Below, one piece after another: positions 39,506-51,554 of a stretch of 64,000 bases of DNA. Location: NCBI GenBank assembly GCA_034509925.1, contig CM067536.1, forward strand, positions 3,962,501 to 4,026,500. The letters are read 5' to 3'. Position 1 is the first letter of the stretch. The number at the start of each line of letters is the position of its first letter. Source of the stretch: Hirudinaria manillensis. Its lineage: Eukaryota > Annelida > Clitellata > Hirudinida > Hirudinidae. The notes under the pieces are model-generated. The model was not told the origin of the DNA, ran no database searches, and saw only the letters and a program-made list of their open reading frames with translations. The translations under genes and the position numbers were made by a program.

Positions 39506-40037
39506 GAGTCGTGACAAAATACTCATGTACCCTTTGAACTTATATCAGCTCACAAAATGTCTCTTGTCTACCTTTTCTTGTTTTATGTTCAGACATGACA
39601 ACAGCGCAAAAATAGCTTACAGAACACTTGTAAAGTTCCACATGCATAACCGCATTGGGTTTTGTGGCAGACCCAGTAAAAACACAACACCCTCCCACAC
39701 ACAATCATCACAAAGGCTAGGCAACCCCTCAGAAATTGTGGATCCATCCCCTGCAAGGCATATGCACCAGGTCAATGGCTCACGCAGAGCCAAGTTCATG
39801 GTACCCCTAAAATTCAGTTACCGGCATAGTTACTTCGTACTAAATATACTGGCTGAGCATGATACCACCCTCGGGAGAAGCCATAGTTTACCATGATCAA
39901 CTTAAAATTGTAGTTCAAAAGCATGATGTAATAATAAACGCAACTCTAAAAACAAAGACACATTCCAAAACATTCGTATTTCTCAAAATGAAGCAGTCAC
40001 ATCGTTGTCAACAATTTCATTGTAATTGCCTGTCGTC

Positions 40038-40044
40038 CATTTAT
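40038..40044 (-). terminator. AATAAA poly(A) signal overlapping the DDX39B stop codon
   Basis: The minus strand reads CCCAATAAATGG at the end of the coding sequence: CAA TAA is the last codon and stop, and AATAAA spans them. If used, the 3' UTR is only some tens of bases. This is consistent with the tight convergent end with sacsin, whose own AATAAA is at 39933-39938. Confidence 0.5.
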
Positions 40045-42179
40045 TGGGTATCAACTGAAAAAAAAAGAAAAACAAAATAAAATAAAACCAAATCAAATAG
40101 CAATTTTAACAACAATGTTTCCACAAAGCGAACCACCAGTTCGGATTCACTTACTGTAGGCAGAATGATCGATATTTTGAGGCAGTTCAGTGATGTTCAC
40201 TTCGAACCTCTCCTGAACGTCGTTCAGAATTTTGGCATCTGTCTCGTCAGACACAAACGTTATGGCCAGTCCCTTAGTACCGAATCTTCCCGCTCTGGCG
40301 ACCCTATGCAGGTAGGTATCTGAATCTTCAGGCATGTCATAGTTGAAGACAATGTTGACTCTCTCGATGTCCATGCCTCTTCCGAAGAGGTTCGTTGCCA
40401 CCAGAATACGTGACTGGAAATCCTTGAATTGCTGGTACCTTTTCAGCCTGGAAGCATTTTCATATTATTAAAAAATCATCTCTAAATTTTATGCATTGAC
40501 GAGTCCAACTGTGACTTTGAAACTAACTAACCTGTCATCTTGACTCATGGCCTTATGGATTGCAATGGCAGGGAACTTCTGCTCTACTAGAAGTTGACAC
40601 AGAGCCATGCATCTCTGAATGGACTTGACGAAGATGATGACTTGGTTGAACTCTAGGTGATCAAGTAAGTCAAACAACTTCCTGTTCTTCTCGTTATCCT
40701 TCAACTTGACGTAATGTTGTTGCAATCCATGCAATGTAAGCTTTGAATCATCATCAACATAAACTTCCATCGGCTACAAAACAAAAGCACTGTTAAGGCA
40801 CTTGAATTTCAGTCAAACTCTGTTTACCAAACCCTTTCTTAAGAAAGAAAAAAACAAAATGAAACGAATATTGTACAAAGTTTCTCCTCAAGACTCGACT
40901 GATTCATCGCCACGGCCAAAGTGTTGCACCAGTGGAACACGAGTTGCACAACACAGCATCCACTTGGTCGCCTAGCAAGTTTTCTGTCTTCCTGGCAAGA
41001 CAATCATCTACACTGGCTTCCATACCCCTACAGCATAATCAGGGCATGTCCACCAGCTTCGACGATAATGCCATGCCAAACTACTATGAAAATCGCCGGA
41101 CGAGTCTCTTACGGATATAAGGAGAGTGTTTTGCAAAGATTTGTGAGTAAAGACGTGCAGAATAAACAGAAAAGTTGAAACTTCAGAGAAAATGATTACA
41201 TCTTGCATGAACTTCTTGCAGATCGGCCTAATCTCCTTGCCCAAAGTTGCAGAAAACATCATCACTTGCTTCTCATGAGGTGTCATTTTGAAGATCTCTT
41301 GTATGTCCCTTCTCATGTCTACAATACATATTAAAAAGTTAAATAATAAAACAACTAATTAAAGAAATAACTTAATTACCTAATTGGTCGAGCATTTTAT
41401 CACATTCATCGAGGATAAAGTGCTTCAGATGCTTGAGATCAAGAGACTTCTTGCGAACCAGAGCTAATATTCTGCCAGGAGTTCCGACAACAATGTGGGG
41501 ACAATTGTTTTTCAATGTTGCTTCATCCTTCATAATAGCCATTCCTCCAAAGAATACAGCAATCTTGACCCCATTCATGTACTTGCTGAATCTCTCATAT
41601 TCTTTGCTGATTTGGAAGGCCAATTCTCTCGTATGGCACATAACAAGCACGGAGACCTGCTTGTCAACCACCTCCAGTTGCTGAAGAGTTGCAAGAACAA
41701 ACACTGCAGTCTTTCCCATTCCTGACTTGGCCTGGCAAACTACATCAAGCCCTAGTATGGCTTGGGGTATGCACTCGTGCTGAACTGAAGACAATAATTA
41801 GCAAAATCAGATTTTGTTGAATGGCTAAACTGCAGTTCTATTAACTGCTTTAACAGGAAAATAAGCTAATACACCCAAAAGTGAATTTAGATGGAAGCAA
41901 CAATTGTAAATAAATTGTGATTTAATTAGCCACATTGCCACCTTCTCAAAATGTAAGGTGAGGACAAATACCTTCAGAAGGGTGTTCAAATCCACAGTCC
42001 ACAATAGCTCTGAGCAGCTCTGGTTTCAGCAAGAAATCCCTGAATCCAGAACTGTGGATGGAAACATATGTTCCCTTCACTTCTTTCTTCGGAAGTCCAG
42101 CATCTCCTGCTCCCTCGACGATGTTTTCTTCTTGTTCTTCGGCTTCCTCGTAGTCAAGAAGTTCCTCGTGATCGGCCAT
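40041..42179 (-). CDS. DDX39B: DDX39B/UAP56 (yeast Sub2) DEAD-box RNA helicase, complete, six coding exons, 426 aa
   Basis: An ATP-dependent RNA helicase of the nuclear TREX complex, used in spliceosome assembly and mRNA export. Exons: 41972-42179, 41380-41784, 41200-41318, 40532-40773, 40155-40447, 40041-40054. They total 427 codons including TAA (human DDX39B is 428 aa). All motifs are present: AKSGMGKT (I), CHTRELAFQ (Ia), GTPGR (Ib), DECD (II, the UAP56 signature), SAT (III), IIFVKS (IV), [10 protein letters not shown] (V), [10 protein letters not shown] (VI). The N-terminus [16 protein letters not shown] keeps the acidic LLDYE motif. The last exon adds only the end of the tail (YIDTQ). 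The stop codon overlaps AATAAA. A 5' UTR intron is likely (donor AAAG|GTAAGT near 42367, acceptor GAGCAG| eight bases before the ATG). The gene converges on sacsin. Confidence 0.97.
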
Positions 42180-42869
42180 TATTTAATCTGCTCAAATATT
42201 ACTCCATAATCAATTATAATTGATACAAAAAATGCACTGGAATACAATAAATTAGGAGCACAAAGATTTCCAGATCGAACAAAATTGATCTTAAATCTGA
42301 TAGAGCACACTTCCCTAATTCCACGGACATTTCTAATACAACAAGATTCGTTCAAATTCAAACTTACCTTTACTATTAAAACTTCCAAAGAATTTAAATC
42401 GAATCGGATCGAATCTAACCAAAGTAACTAGCCCAATCGCAGATCTTAATCCACAATGGCGACAAAATGCTTCTCGGTCTCTAGATAGGGCAATGAAAAC
42501 CAAAGACAAAGGATGAAAACATTGAACGATCTTTGAAAGTATTAACATTATTTTAAAACAGTTATTAAATTAAATCATTAATAACGTTGACAAATTTAAT
42601 TTTAAAATTAACAACCACACAATACGAATTGTTAATTTATCGTCCAGTATGTTGGATATTAAGGTTGAAATAAATCTTTACATAGGCACATCTTTGGGTT
42701 TCTAGGATGCGATAGTCACAGATCCAAAGCTAAATATAATAATTGTGGTGTTGCGTGCGCAATCTCTGCTTGACAACGTCATTGCTGTTAACATAAACCA
42801 GGGTACTCGGACCGTAGCTTCTTAACGTATTTATTATTATTATTATTAATAACAATATTATTATTACGG

Positions 42870-44000
42870 TCTACCCCACCAGGAGATTTTATAATATGTG
42901 ATTCTCAGATTGGGATCCTCAGAAATTTCCACGTCTTTAAACATTTCGGCCATTGAACCTTCTTTCGTTTTCTGGGGGTGAGCCGCATCCTGTGATCAGG
43001 CGGTTTATATTCTCCCTGAACTCTACTTCCTTCGAGAGGCTATCCTCATGCCTCTCTTTATAACTTGATTTAGACAAACTCTGAAAGTTTTAATTGATTT
43101 CTTTGTGACCTTTTCTGATATCATGCAAACTTCTACTATGTAAGACTCTTTGGCCGTTTTGCCTCGTCCGTCCAGTTTATCGCAGAGGTTGTAAAAAGTC
43201 TGGATGGGTTCCACATTGCGTCTTAACATATGCGAACTGTGGCTTACACTTTGCGCAATGGGAGAGAAATTTTCTGGACCCAGCTACGAATTCGAGTGAA
43301 ATTCCGAATCAACACTGGCAACATTGGTAAAGCTTTGAGAGACCTTAGTCGGTCGATTTCTCTCGACGATACTGCATCTTTCAGCCGGGGAGTAGGTTCC
43401 ATTGCTTCGGTGAATCATTGACATCAGGTACCTATGGCTTTTTTCTGCCGTGGCTTCCGAAGGCTTTTCACGTGCCAGATTCATGGCTAGGTCGCTTCTA
43501 CATTCTCAGAATTCTTGCCATCGTTTTTGTCTTCCGGAGTGAATCCAATCTAAGTGAAGAAAGCATAAGCCTTCTACGTCGACGTACCAACTTCTATGGG
43601 GAAGTGGTCCAGTCGGTATTCTGTCGATTCCAGACCTATCGTTAAATCTGTATACTTTAAGCGCATTATTGCTGCTTTGAATGCGTTGTTATACTCCAAC
43701 GAAATCCTCAGCTTCACCAGAATAATGTCATCCGTCGACGTCATATCCGGCCTCTTGCCATTTTAGCGTTCTAAGCTTTGGTCATTGGGTGGCCTCTTGG
43801 GGGGTGTCGTTCTCCGAACTTCTTTTCGCAGAGGTGTAAGATACTCTCGCACACGTATACATTCCCTGACTTTGTCCAATCGTGCTCGAATTCGTTTTGG
43901 AGACCGCTGCTTTTGTGGAAATTCTCGAAAGAAGCGGTTACGTACCGACTAAGATTACTTATTTGTCTTACACAATTATGTTTTTTTCTACAAAAATCAA
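42870..44000 (-). other. GC-richer intergenic segment, possibly a decayed coding element
   Basis: This stretch between DDX39B and the C2H2 gene is less AT-rich than its surroundings. It carries overlapping open frames on both strands, the longest about 60-77 codons. Minus-strand translation has basic segments interrupted by stops roughly every 40-60 codons. No domain is recognisable; a dead gag-like or retroelement fragment is possible. The remaining flanks (42480-42870 and 44000-44328) show only AT-rich sequence and an ATT tract at 42833-42866. Confidence 0.3.
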
Positions 44001-44328
44001 ATATTTACTAGCTAACCAAACATAAACAATGCGTTAATCAAGCTGCGTACAGAATGTTAAGTGTTTTTGTGTTTATGCGTGATTATCCGAATTTTAAATT
44101 TGTGCTTCACCCCACAAAGTAATTTGAAATTGTCTTCCCCCCAGATAAAATGATTCCTGTCGATATTTTTAAAAGATACATTTAGATTAAATCCTAAGAG
44201 CCTTTTCTGTTTTAGAGAGACTGAAAATCCTTTGGGATTTTAAGACCAAATAACAATAGAACAACTTAAAAAGCAAATACCATAATTTCAACAAGAAATG
44301 CAGTTTTACATTATCACTAATAGTATGT

Positions 44329-46019
44329 TCACCACGGCTCTTCACTATAACCATCCTCGTAGTATTCTTCCTCGTCGGCTCTTGCATCTTCCTCGACAAA
44401 AGGGTCGGTCTTTCTCCTTCGCTTCACCTTCGGCCTACCGTGAACTTGAGACTGATGATGAAGGACGCTTCTTTGATTCTTGTAGACCTTCCCGCATAAA
44501 TTACAACAGTACCTGCTGAGTACTGTCAGCTGCTTATTGAAAGAGAAACCTTCTCCCGACTGGCACTCAACCACTTGATCGGACACGTTATCTCTTCCCC
44601 TTCCCTTAGCCCTTAAGTTTGCAGATGATGCCATTCTTCTCGGAGGGTTTGCAAGCCTCAACTGGTTGGGTGGTTTAGCCCTTGGAGCTCTCATATGCTG
44701 ACCTTGTGTGGGAACTCTTGGCCTGATTTGAAAGTCCTGCTGAGGAAAGGGAGGCCTGAACCTTTGTCTTTGAACAGGTACAAGTTCCTGAGGGTTAGGA
44801 TATTAAAGCAGAATTATTTTTACTTGGACTTTAATACAGCTAATAAACACCATTACATTAAACTCACCATTTTGCTTGAAGTTGGTGTGGATGGATTTGT
44901 AATGTTACCACTCCAACGAGGCCTCAATTGTCCCCCAGCATTTCTCATCCTCATTGGAGGCCGCTCTTGTGGTGGAACCAAAGCTGGTCTCACAAGGTTT
45001 TGTTGCATTCTGGGATGTCTAGGTTGAGGGACTCTAACATTATGATGTTGCTCTGGCATGATCAACTGCTGCTGAAAGTTCTGATTGTGGACCTGTTGGT
45101 GCTGGATTGTATCTTCATCATCAGAGGGAATGTTGATCATATCATCCATGCTTTGATGAAGTTTTTCTAAGAGATATTTCAGGTTCATTATAGTTAGACC
45201 AAACATTTTCTTAGCAAATTTTAAGCATTTTAAGAAGGACTGGTAAGAAGACAGAGTTTAGTAAATTTTTCAAAATAAATGTAAAAATGTTTGAATACAA
45301 ATGCAATGAAAAAAATTATTTAAACACACCTGAGAAAATACTAGGCTTAATATCCAGAAATTCTTCTGTTGGATGTTTAAACTCCATTGTATCTTCATCA
45401 TTGCAATTAAAACTTGCACCCTCCTCAAAAACACTAGTGGCTTCAGCCTATGTCCCAAATTAAATGAAATAATGTTAACAGCTTCATTCACTCGCAGCTC
45501 AAAATATTTGCAAATATGCCTTGGAAATATTTAAACCTTGCAGGTGTTGGCAAAACTGAACGAAACATCTTGTTTTCCTCCTGAATCGAAATGCTGGGGA
45601 GTTTCTTGAGACTTAAACAAGTTCTGATAATTATTGTCACTCTGTTCTCTTGGCAGGCCATTTTCTACTTTGACATTTGACAAATAGCTATTTTGATGAA
45701 TTCCTTCAGTTACATTAGTTGATAGAGAAGAGCCCGTTGACCCAACAGAGACAGCACCTTCCCTATGACCAGATGATGATGGTTCTTGGATGTTGTTAGA
45801 GGATGAAATTCTACTTGCTGGTAATGGTGATGATTCAATGCCGCAATCATTTCGAGACACTACTTTATTCACATGAACGAAAAAGGTATCTCTTTCATCA
45901 ACGGTTACTCCAATAACACCTTGAATTTTAACAGAATGTGTAAAGTCAAGTCCTTTTTCACACAACTTAATAATTGTTGATACGATCAGTCCACTGACTC
46001 TATCCTGATCAGGACGCAT
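44329..46019 (-). CDS. Uncharacterised 452-aa protein with C-terminal C2H2 zinc finger, four exons
   Basis: Exons 45537-46019, 45330-45447, 44868-45166 and 44329-44787 join in phases 0, 1, 0 into 453 codons ending TGA. The start ATG at 46017-46019 has an in-frame TGA shortly upstream. The first ~55 residues are compact and hydrophobic (SGLIVSTIIKLCEKGLDF; IQGVIGVTVDERDTFFVHV) and look like a small folded domain. The middle is Ser/Asn/Gln-rich and disordered, then proline-rich with RPPM and RP repeats. The C-terminus carries one C2H2 finger, CNLC-x12-H-x4-H with KVYKNQRSVLHHQSQVHG, followed by a basic KVKRRRK putative nuclear signal and an acidic tail. A nuclear DNA/RNA-binding or regulatory role is inferred; no family name is claimed. 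Confidence 0.85.
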
Positions 46020-47020
46020 ATTGTTTCATTATCTTATCACCAACTGAGATCACAAACACTGCTATTAACTATGCAGACCTCGGTGCTTCCACTCCGATAA
46101 AACGCCGCTTACAAACATAACTATGAGAACATCAAGTGCAGGGATGAACCTGGTGTATGACACACCTAAATACATTTTATAGAATATTTGTGATGAAATT
46201 TTTTCCAAGAACAAAATTGTGAATATATGCGCTGTTAATTTAGTCTACGGAGATTCTCATTAATATGCGATGAATCTTATGAATGGCACCTAAAAGATTT
46301 GAAATGTTTTACGCAAAATCCTCAATAAAGTAATTAACTTAAAAATCAAGGTTTATATAAAAAAAGTTTAAAATATTTTGTCTTTATTTGCCATTACAAC
46401 TAAAAAATACTTTATTCCAAGCCAGGAACTGGTTGGATTGTTTGCTTTTTGGCTTCATAATTAATTGTCTGGTTGTACTTGTATCTCAAATGCGAAATGT
46501 TTCATTGTATTGCTCGCAAACGAGATAAACGAACCTACTTTCAGCGTTTGCATTATCTACTGCTTACTAAAAGCCTTATCTTATAAAATTTGAAATCAAC
46601 GATGTCATTTTATCGGCTACAATTTCAAACTAATTGGCGATAGTCCACCTCGCTTAGAACGAGGCTTTCATCTTTTGAAGGATCCATGTAATCAGCCCGT
46701 GCATCATTTCTCACTCAGGGCAATCTTTCAATATGTCTACTCTTTCTAGTGTGTTGATGGTTATCTAAGAAGCAAATCTCCTTAACAAGTAAAACGAAGC
46801 TAATAGCAATCGTCAGTTACATTTCTTCGTAGCGCAGGGGTGTTATTCTTTTTTATATTTTAGATAACGGAAAACAAAAACTTTAGTTTGCTCCAGTCGG
46901 CATTTTTCGTTTTGTTTTCCTGCAAACACTGTTGCCGAGAAATTGTGCTTTTTTTTGTTTTGATAAAAACGCACCCTATCTGATCCGTCGTCTGTCATTG
47001 AGGGCCATTTTGAAAGTTGT
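46020..47020. promoter_or_regulatory. Intergenic region between divergent genes, likely containing their promoters
   Basis: This lies between the minus-strand C2H2 gene (ATG at 46019) and the putative first, non-coding exon of the plus-strand small mitochondrial-like gene. No coding sequence, repeat family or clear core element was recognised. Confidence 0.35.
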
Positions 47021-49813
47021 TTAGCTGGTTTGTGGCGGCGCTCTTTGCGATATACACTAATTTTGGAAATTAGTTCAAATGTGTTTTTTTATTGATTTAT
47101 TTTGTACGATGCTTTGTACGATTGGAGAAAAATATTTGAGTTTACGAAATTGTTTAAAGCTAAGAAGGTAAGCATGTGATTATTCATTCTATAGTGCATT
47201 TTTGGTATCAGGAGCTTCTTTACCCATTTCAAGCTCTGCTCCTCTGAATTCTGTCTACCCTTTCTATTCCGAGTTAGTATTCACCATATTAACTATACGA
47301 GCCTTTCTTTTGAACTCGGTTGCGTGTCTGTCTTCGAAACATCTCCGTTTTTTTTTATAATCGATTGATTCATTCATTTGCTCGTACCCAAATGACTTTT
47401 CAACGAGGAGAAGAGGATGTTGATCTGGAGAACAATTAGCTCCACTGCTGCCGATCTTGTCTCGCCTGATGAATAACTCCTCTTCACTCCATCTGCTGTG
47501 ATGTTAATGACCTCCTTTCTCTATGCTTTCACTTCCATGATGGACCTACAATGAAATAACATGTTTTTTCCTGTCCTTATTTTGAATAACTTTGTTTGCG
47601 ATTTATGCTTAAAAAGCAAATCCATAAAAAAGCTGATAGCTGGAAATGGGATTGTTAAAACAGTCACATTATTTAGATCTTGGTCTCGTAAAGGCTCGTG
47701 ATCTAGCGAATAATGACATCATAAATGACCGTTGGGTGATCTCATTTTGTGGGCCGCACATTGCCAATCCAAATACCACTGACTCACTGACTTTAGCCGA
47801 AAACCTTTCTCGTTCGTGCAGACGACGAAGAGGAAAATTATGACATTTTACTTTATTTGATTTCGTTCTAAGTTATTAATTTTTTTTCCAGTAAATGGCG
47901 GCTGGTCTTCTTAGGGCTTTTGGGGTGAGTGTCAAAGTCGTTGTTCAAAAGGTCAACAACAGCAGAAGAGAACCAGGACTTGCAGTAACCCCAGTCCCAT
48001 AAACGGGGATACGCCCTGCCTCGGGGATGCCATGCAGTTTTCCATGCCCAGGTGAGATTATTATAACAACGGTATCGTCTTTAACTTGAATTTAAGAAAG
48101 CTTGTCAACAGTCTGAAACAGTGCCTAAATTTGCATTCGAACTGTTCTTACCAGCTGCTTATCAGATTCACCTTCAGTGACCTTCAGTGTTTGTTGGCCT
48201 TTATCGAGTGTTCCTTCATTCTTTGATTACACTCATCTCTCATTCATGCACTGCTTCATCTTTGATGTCTACTGTCTGATCTCTGGTCATTTCCAAGTCC
48301 TTTCATTGATTGATCAATTCATTCATTTTAATCCATACCTCAGTCTAGAACCTTTGGTGCCACTAATTGAGAAGTACAGTGTCATATTCAAGCTTTTTTT
48401 TCAGCTGCAAATTTGCTACGAATTTTATTTGCTATTTATATTTTTTTGATGGCCTTTTGGTTTTTTTATTTCTGATTTTGTTTAGACATTTTCTTTCACA
48501 GATTTCACACTTTTTGATCTTATTTAAATGTGCATTAATTTTATTTTCCATGTCCAGTATTTCCTCCACAGTTGATTTTTCCAGCTGATTGTTACTTCCA
48601 ACTGCATCGACCCCTTGCACATCTGCTCTCTGGTAACTCGTGGAATCATCGTCGTCGCCGGAAACGAAATTCAAGATCTCAGACTCGATCATCAGAAATG
48701 ATTTCTTCTATCTCTGATCGTGTGAGTTTGTTTTCTCTTACAATGAATTGTCTTTGATTATTCAAATTCTTTGCATTCATATCTGGGAAGATGTCAGGAT
48801 TTCTTTCTCTTCATATTCTATATATGTCTGGAGATACTCCTTCATTTTCAGTCTTTCTTGTGCAATACGAACAGATAATTTCTTTGGATTGGTTTTATGT
48901 CCTTTTCTGTTTTGTCCTGCTCTGTTTTGAGAGATGCTATTGCAGGGTGATGTCTCCATCTTGCTGGTTTTTTGTTTCATTCTTTTCCTTTGACTCTTTC
49001 ATTACAAAAAATTTGGCCTTCTAACTGTGACAACATAGAAGGATACTGGCTCTCCTCTCACTTTGTAAATAAACTTTTCAACTTGACCTGTTTTTGATTT
49101 TCTTATTTGGCTTTCTTTATTACAGTATTCTACATTGCTCCCTATCTTCCATGGAGAGATTGTGGCTTACAATTAATGATTTCATCTTCTGCATCCTTTT
49201 AAAGTTTAAAAAAACTTTGTTTTGAAACTATAAAATTTGATTGTCAATGGTCTTCTGTATCTTTCATTGTCTTCACTTTTCTTTCCAATCTCTATTGTGA
49301 TGAAACTCCAGGCCAAACTCTTTAACCAATTCATTGAGGTAGAATCTTATATCTTATCTTTACCTTTATCTTTACTCTTAGCATCTTTTTCATTCTCTGG
49401 TTGATTGTATGTAACTAAATTGTCCTTTCCAGAGCTCCTGTAATATCCATTGACTGCTTTGTTTTCTGGACAGTTTTCATATCATCTTTAATTTCAGCAT
49501 TTCATTTCATTTTCCTCGAATAAGTCAGACCATTTATTTGTTAATTCTTGTCCTATTGTGCCTGGGACTTTAAAAAAAAATAATACTATAATAATTATTA
49601 TTAATTATTCAATTGTAACAATTATCGACTCAATGTTCTCCCATTAAAATTGTTGAACATTGACTTATACAAGTGCTTTTGAAATTGTAACAGGCTAATT
49701 ATCAGTCTAATTATTAACGAAAGTGTACAGAAGACCGGAGTCGCAGAGTTCTTCGTCGGAGTTACAAGAGACGACAAGGGACCTTTCGAAGCTGTCAGGC
49801 TATGAATAATAAA
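47020..49813 (+). CDS. Candidate micro-exon gene for a ~62-aa protein with mitochondrial-type presequence
   Basis: A probable 5' UTR exon ends at 47167 (donor AAGAAG|GTAAGC). Coding exons: 47892-47924 (TTTTTCCAG|TAAATGG; ATG at 47895), 47995-48051, 49312-49338 and 49731-49805. All junctions are phase 0. The product begins MAAGLLRAFG and continues with basic, acid-free sequence (SHKRGYALPRGCHAVFHAQ), a typical mitochondrial targeting peptide. It ends FFVGVTRDDKGPFEAVRL and TGA, with AATAAA at 49808-49813 right after the stop. The family was not recognised. The consistent phases, open micro-exons, GT/AG sites and poly(A) signal support it, but each exon is short enough for chance. Start and last exon are the best supported. 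Confidence 0.45.
48432..49020 (-). pseudogene. Broken coding-like segment in an intron (minus strand)
   Basis: Two lysine-rich open stretches (48432-48692 and 48777-48980) with charged, coiled-coil-like composition (EEILDMENKINAHLNKIKK; RLKMKEYLQTYIEYEEKE) are separated by stops. The composition resembles an ORF1/gag-type or coiled-coil protein. It could also be chance from the T-rich plus strand. It lies inside the intron of the candidate mitochondrial-type gene. Confidence 0.25.
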
Positions 49814-50489
49814 TAATTATGATTGAGTTCATCAATTGAGTTTCATTATTATCATCATCGTGGTCGTCATCATCATCATCGTGACCATAAGTAGCACAGC
49901 ATCACAACTTGTACCTCAACACTGCTCACCATTACATTCAGAAAATAATCTCTCTTGGACAAGACTACGGCAGCGTCTCTGGCGGCACTAACAGCAGCAG
50001 CTACCTGCACACATGGTCTGCCATCTGGTGACAGACCAGCTCTAACAGTTCGTCTTCATCTGAGAACCATCTGGTTTACCTCATAAGAGGCTCAGACTGG
50101 CGGCCTTTGCACTGAAGATATCACCATCGATGGAATTCAATCTCAGAATCTATTTCATCAAAGATACTCCGGATGTTCTCCAGGTGGCGCTGGGATTTTT
50201 TTTTTTAAATTAAATTTTTAATACACATTTATGTGTATATAAATTTAACACATTAAAATTAATTATTCGACATGGCATACACATTCTCAAGTACTTCCCT
50301 TCGAAGCTGCAGGATGTGATGATAATGATGTCGATGTTATTATGTGGTTAAGAGTCATGTGGTTATTATTATTATTATTGCTATTACTATTTTTTGGGCA
50401 TTATTATTGTTAAAATGTTCCTCTTATTTTATTATAATTATTTTTACTGTTATTAATATCAAAATTTTTCACTTATTATGTTATTATTA

Positions 50490-50493
50490 TTAC

Positions 50494-50545
<52 letters not shown>

Positions 50546-50550
50546 TTATT
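50490..50550. repeat. (ATT)n microsatellite inside the UNC5 pseudogene intron
   Basis: ATT array between the first and second UNC5-like blocks; related arrays are at 50823-50892 and 51504-51554. Confidence 0.95.
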
Positions 50551-50822
50551 ATCAACATTACACCAAGTCTCAAAATCTTTCTTAAACACTTCCCTTGGTG
50601 ACAAAGCACTGCAAGGTGTGACGAGCATCCAGGAGGGTCTTGGAGTTCAACTGTTGGTTGGTGGACCTGAGGAGATGATGTTTCAGTAATTGGAAACCAA
50701 TCTCAGTCTCCTTCTTGAGGACTTGTGTATTGGATGGTAGTGCAGGTCGGCTGCTAATTATCAGGTAACTATTACCTATTACTATTACGGATTTAATATT
50801 TTTATTAAACGCTGTCATCATC

Positions 50823-50823
50823 A

Positions 50824-50892
<69 letters not shown>
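50823..50892. repeat. (ATT)n microsatellite
   Basis: About 23 near-perfect ATT units in the second intron of the UNC5-like pseudogene. Confidence 0.95.
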
Positions 50893-51062
50893 GATAGTAA
50901 TAATAGGATTCTTCAATTTTTCAGATAGATGTTTTATGTTTCTTTCTTTCATTCATTCCTTCATTCATCTGCATTTCCTTTATTTAAGCAGGAGATTCCA
51001 TTACGTCACATTTGGATTGCATAGCAGAGACGGGACTTCACTGCTCCTTTGCAATGGAGTTG

Positions 51063-51507
51063 ATTGATTTCAATCAATAGTTTCTGTAACATGCAAATGT
51101 TCTCCGGACTGGGTTCTTAACCAATGCCATGATATTCGTGATGTTATACTGAGGCAGATATTTGTAATATTAGATTATATCAGATTACCGTAAATTAACG
51201 AGCATTACATTTACTTGAAATTACGTTTAATTATATCAAATTACTTTCAAATTATTTCCCATTACACAACATGGCGGCCAGCTACTCTCAGCTTCCCCAC
51301 AAAGTTCTCAATGACCTTAAATTCAAACTCTTCCGGTGACCACACACGAATTGCGATTCTCCAAAGTGATCGTCGCCATCGTCGTTATTATCATCCTCAG
51401 CAGCAACATCTAGAACTGCGAAGATGTCGACGATGACAGTGGAGATGATGATAAAATGTGATGCAGACTTGTTATTATTATTATTACTACAACTGTTATT
51501 TTTATAC

Positions 51508-51554
<47 letters not shown>

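Larger units (their letters stand above)
49994..51062 (+). pseudogene. UNC5-like: UNC5 netrin-receptor pseudogene (end of ZU5 and UPA domain), introns retained
   Basis: UNC5 is a transmembrane netrin receptor; its cytoplasmic part is ZU5-UPA-death. Three exon-like blocks align in order to the ZU5/UPA region. Block one, about 49994-50183, has MVCHLVTDQL, a TAA at 50043, QFVFI, a TGA at 50061, then KRLRLAAFALKISPSMEFNL and YFIKDTPDVLQ|GTGGCG. Block two, about 50609-50764, has GVTSIQEGLG and PEEMMFQ, a TAA at 50687, then NLSLLLEDL, a TAG at 50738 and ANYQ|GTAACT. Block three starts at 50992 after AAGCAG|: EIPLRHIW, a TAG at 51022, a frameshift, then GLHCSFAMEL. Four stops and a frameshift with intact splice sites indicate a non-processed pseudogene. 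No death domain was found. Confidence 0.8.

Noticed and set aside
39405..39896. 163-codon plus-strand frame overlapping the sacsin end
   Set aside because: It overlaps the last sacsin exon in another frame and continues into 3' UTR; no conserved motif and composition is not coding-like.
40774..41199. Intronic snoRNA in DDX39B (as in vertebrates)
   Set aside because: No convincing C (RUGAUGA) and D (CUGA) boxes with a terminal stem on the minus strand of this intron.
49994..51062. Alternative nuclear genetic code explaining the stops in UNC5
   Set aside because: Sacsin, DDX39B, VAV and POLR2J contain no internal TAA/TAG/TGA and end at TAA or TGA, so the code is standard.
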